Source of the DNA: Nonomuraea aurantiaca | GTDB taxonomy: Bacteria; Actinomycetota; Actinomycetes; Streptosporangiales; Streptosporangiaceae | Direction: 5' to 3' | DNA length: 64,000 bases | NCBI RefSeq assembly: GCF_020215705.1 | Contig: NZ_JAIWNB010000022.1 | Span: forward strand, 1 to 64,000 | Shown: piece after piece, positions 62,649-64,000 of the stretch | Layout: the number at the start of each line of letters is the position of its first letter | How positions within the stretch are numbered: position 1 is the stretch's first letter | The notes under the pieces: generated by a model | What the model was told of the DNA's origin: nothing | Databases searched by the model: none | What the model saw: the letters and a program-made list of their open reading frames with translations, nothing else | Made by a program: the position numbers and the translations under genes

Positions 62649-63176
62649 CTAAATGGCCAGGGCGGTGCGGACCAGCAGGTCGCGCACGGTCTCCTCGGGC
62701 AGGTCCATCGTCTGCACGACGCCCCATTGCAGGGCGCCGATCACGGCCCAGCCGCGGATCCTGGCAGCGGCGTCGGGGTCGGGGCCGGTGAGCCTGGCGA
62801 AGATCTCGTCCCTGAACGGCCTGATGGCCTCGCCCCGCGAGCCCGGCAGCGCGTCGTCGGCGCCGACGATGTCCTCCATCAGCAGGCGGATCACCGTGCG
62901 GTGCCGTACCACGAAGGTCGCCAGCGCCTCGACGAACGCCTGCCTGTCGCCCCCGAAGTCGGTGTCCAGCAGGACGAGGACGTCGTCGCCGGCGGGCGCG
63001 GTGAGCTCGGCGGCCAGCCGGTCCTTCGGGTGGAAGTGGTAGGCCACGGCCGTCTTGGTCAGGCCCACGGCGGCGGCGATGTCGGCCAGCGAGGTGGCCG
63101 CGTAGCCATGGGTCGCGAACAGCTCCCTGGCGGCGGCCAGAATCCGGGAACGCGTGTCGTCGGGTGTGTTCATCAT
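62649..63176 (-). CDS. TetR-family transcriptional regulator (MMPL-associated)
   Basis: A 175-residue TetR regulator. HTH: RSRILAAARELFATHGYAAT, SLADIAAAVGLTKTAVAYHF. The ligand domain is short. ATG 63176 (MMNTPDD) is chosen; the longer frame crosses the operator. A perfect 10-bp-arm dyad lies 50 bp upstream, between it and the divergent MMPL gene, so it should repress that transporter. Confidence 0.9.
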   Translation of the reverse strand: MMNTPDDTRSRILAAARELFATHGYAATSLADIAAAVGLTKTAVAYHFHPKDRLAAELTAPAGDDVLVLLDTDFGGDRQAFVEALATFVVRHRTVIRLLMEDIVGADDALPGSRGEAIRPFRDEIFARLTGPDPDAAARIRGWAVIGALQWGVVQTMDLPEETVRDLLVRTALAI

Positions 63177-63225
63177 CTCATTTCCCCGTGATCTACAGCC
63201 TTCCGGACATTTCGTGTTTAACGTA

Positions 63226-63247
63226 GTCCTGTACGACCGTACAGGAC
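63226..63247. promoter_or_regulatory. Operator dyad between tetR and MMPL gene
   Basis: GTCCTGTACG-AC-CGTACAGGAC is a perfect inverted repeat with 10-bp arms in the divergent intergenic region. The core TGTACGACCGTACA is typical of TetR boxes controlling MMPL-type exporters. Confidence 0.85.
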
Positions 63248-63272
63248 GGCCGTCGAGTTGGGGGATCGGGCG

Positions 63273-64000
63273 ATGACGCGCTTTCTTGGACGACTGGGTG
63301 GCTGGTGCGCGCGGCACGGGCGGATCGTGCTGGCGTTATGGGTGATCGCGGCGGCCGGACTGATGGGCGGCAGCCTGGCGCTCGGCCGTCCGGTGAGCAG
63401 CGACGTGACGATCCCCGGCACCGACGCGCAACGGGCGCACGACCTGATGCTCACCGGCTTCGGCCCCGGCTTCGCGCCGGGCGGGACCGTGCAGCTCGTC
63501 CTCTACTCGGACAAGGGCACGCTCATCGACAAGGCCAGGAAGCGGGCCGTGGAGCAGGCGGCGGACCGCATCCGCACGATGCCGCACGTGGTGGCGGTCG
63601 ATACGCCGGGCCGGAGCGGCGGCCTCGCCCCGAACCTGCGCATCGGCCTCATCACCGTGCGCATGGAGGGGCACGACAACACCAAGCTCGCCGAGACCAC
63701 GCAGGCACTGTCGAAGGCCGCGGACCCGGCGCGGGCCGCCGGGCTTGAGGTCGTGCCCGCGGATGCCTCGACCCCGGCCGACAAGGAGATCAAGACCGGG
63801 CCCAGCGAGATCATCGGCGTGGTGTGCGCGCTGCTGGTGCTGGTGTTCGCGTTCGGGACGCTGACGGCGGCGCTGGTGCCGATCTTCACCGCGCTGGTCA
63901 GCGTCACCGCGGGGCTGGGCGTGATCGGCCTGCTCGGGTACGTCGTGGACGTGCCGAAGCAGGCGGGCATCATGGCCACGATGATCGGGCTGGGCGTGGG
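63273..64000 (+). CDS. MMPL-family transporter (partial, cut by window end)
   Basis: The first 242 codons of an RND/MMPL membrane transporter. A first transmembrane helix (GRIVLALWVIAAAGLMGGSL), a large extracytoplasmic loop with GTDAQRAHDLMLTGFGPGFA, then helices from IIGVVCALLVLVFAFGTLTA, ALVPIFTALVSVTAGLGVIG and the start of the Gly-rich IMATMIGLGVG segment. Members export lipids or hydrophobic compounds. ATG 63273 follows a GGGGGATCGGG site. It is divergent from a TetR gene with a clear operator, so expression is ligand-induced. Confidence 0.9.
   Translation, partial: MTRFLGRLGGWCARHGRIVLALWVIAAAGLMGGSLALGRPVSSDVTIPGTDAQRAHDLMLTGFGPGFAPGGTVQLVLYSDKGTLIDKARKRAVEQAADRIRTMPHVVAVDTPGRSGGLAPNLRIGLITVRMEGHDNTKLAETTQALSKAADPARAAGLEVVPADASTPADKEIKTGPSEIIGVVCALLVLVFAFGTLTAALVPIFTALVSVTAGLGVIGLLGYVVDVPKQAGIMATMIGLGV

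Overview
The window is high-GC actinomycete DNA. Its genes read like a Streptosporangiales (Nonomuraea-like) chromosome, but the genus is my inference from family content and gene order. It opens at the 3' end of an rRNA operon (23S end, spacer hairpin, 5S), followed by a run of about five terminator-like hairpins and the 3' remnant of an Lrp/AsnC gene.

From 1.3 to 23.9 kb lie mostly conserved or accessory metabolic genes: a secreted Cys-repeat protein, a RidA protein divergent from a LysR regulator, ArsR-SRPBCC, MerR-aldo/keto reductase, a secreted phosphodiester glycosidase, trpS behind a Trp-Trp leader peptide and attenuator, an O-methyltransferase with a PucR regulator, an acyl-CoA ligase, TetR/MFS sharing a long operator, a frameshifted alternative oxidase, a broken sigma-factor locus, and an aminotransferase / semialdehyde dehydrogenase / solute-binding protein / saccharopine-dehydrogenase-like group.

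From 23.98 to 33.08 kb is the most notable region: a compact RiPP cluster of the thioamitide (thioviridamide-like) type. A 75-residue precursor ends in the predicted core SFTSIVVTVGVHC. It is followed by overlapping or abutting genes for a kinase-like protein, a HopA1-like protein, a degenerate kinase, an EpiD/TvaF-like cysteine decarboxylase, a PRMT-like methyltransferase, a YcaO protein, a TfuA protein, a 77-residue fragment resembling the N-terminus of a phytanoyl-CoA-type dioxygenase, and a papain-like peptidase. A SARP-type regulator faces the operon from the other end. The expected chemistry is backbone thioamidation (YcaO/TfuA), Ser/Thr dehydration and AviMeCys ring closure between Thr70 and Cys75, and methylation. 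The histidine hydroxylase seems to have been lost. To the right lie a 70-bp near-perfect palindrome, a small secreted protein and an IS4-type transposase remnant.

From 34.4 to 64 kb the window returns to chromosomal content: gabT with PucR, TetR and an aldehyde dehydrogenase (GABA/aldehyde catabolism), two tandem secreted serine proteases, the isoprenoid genes dxr and ispG, a secreted tripeptidyl-peptidase-like hydrolase, a GNAT protein, an MDMPI-like/imine-reductase-like pair divergent from a GlxA-type AraC regulator, a DUF3037/HipA-like pair, several regulator/operator pairs, three luciferase-like flavin/F420 enzymes, a PASTA Ser/Thr kinase, a decayed sugar locus (Gfo/Idh/MocA and ROK remnants), a TPR protein, a TetR regulator, and an MMPL transporter cut by the window end. 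Several genes appear to be leaderless, with a -10 box about 7 bases before the start codon.
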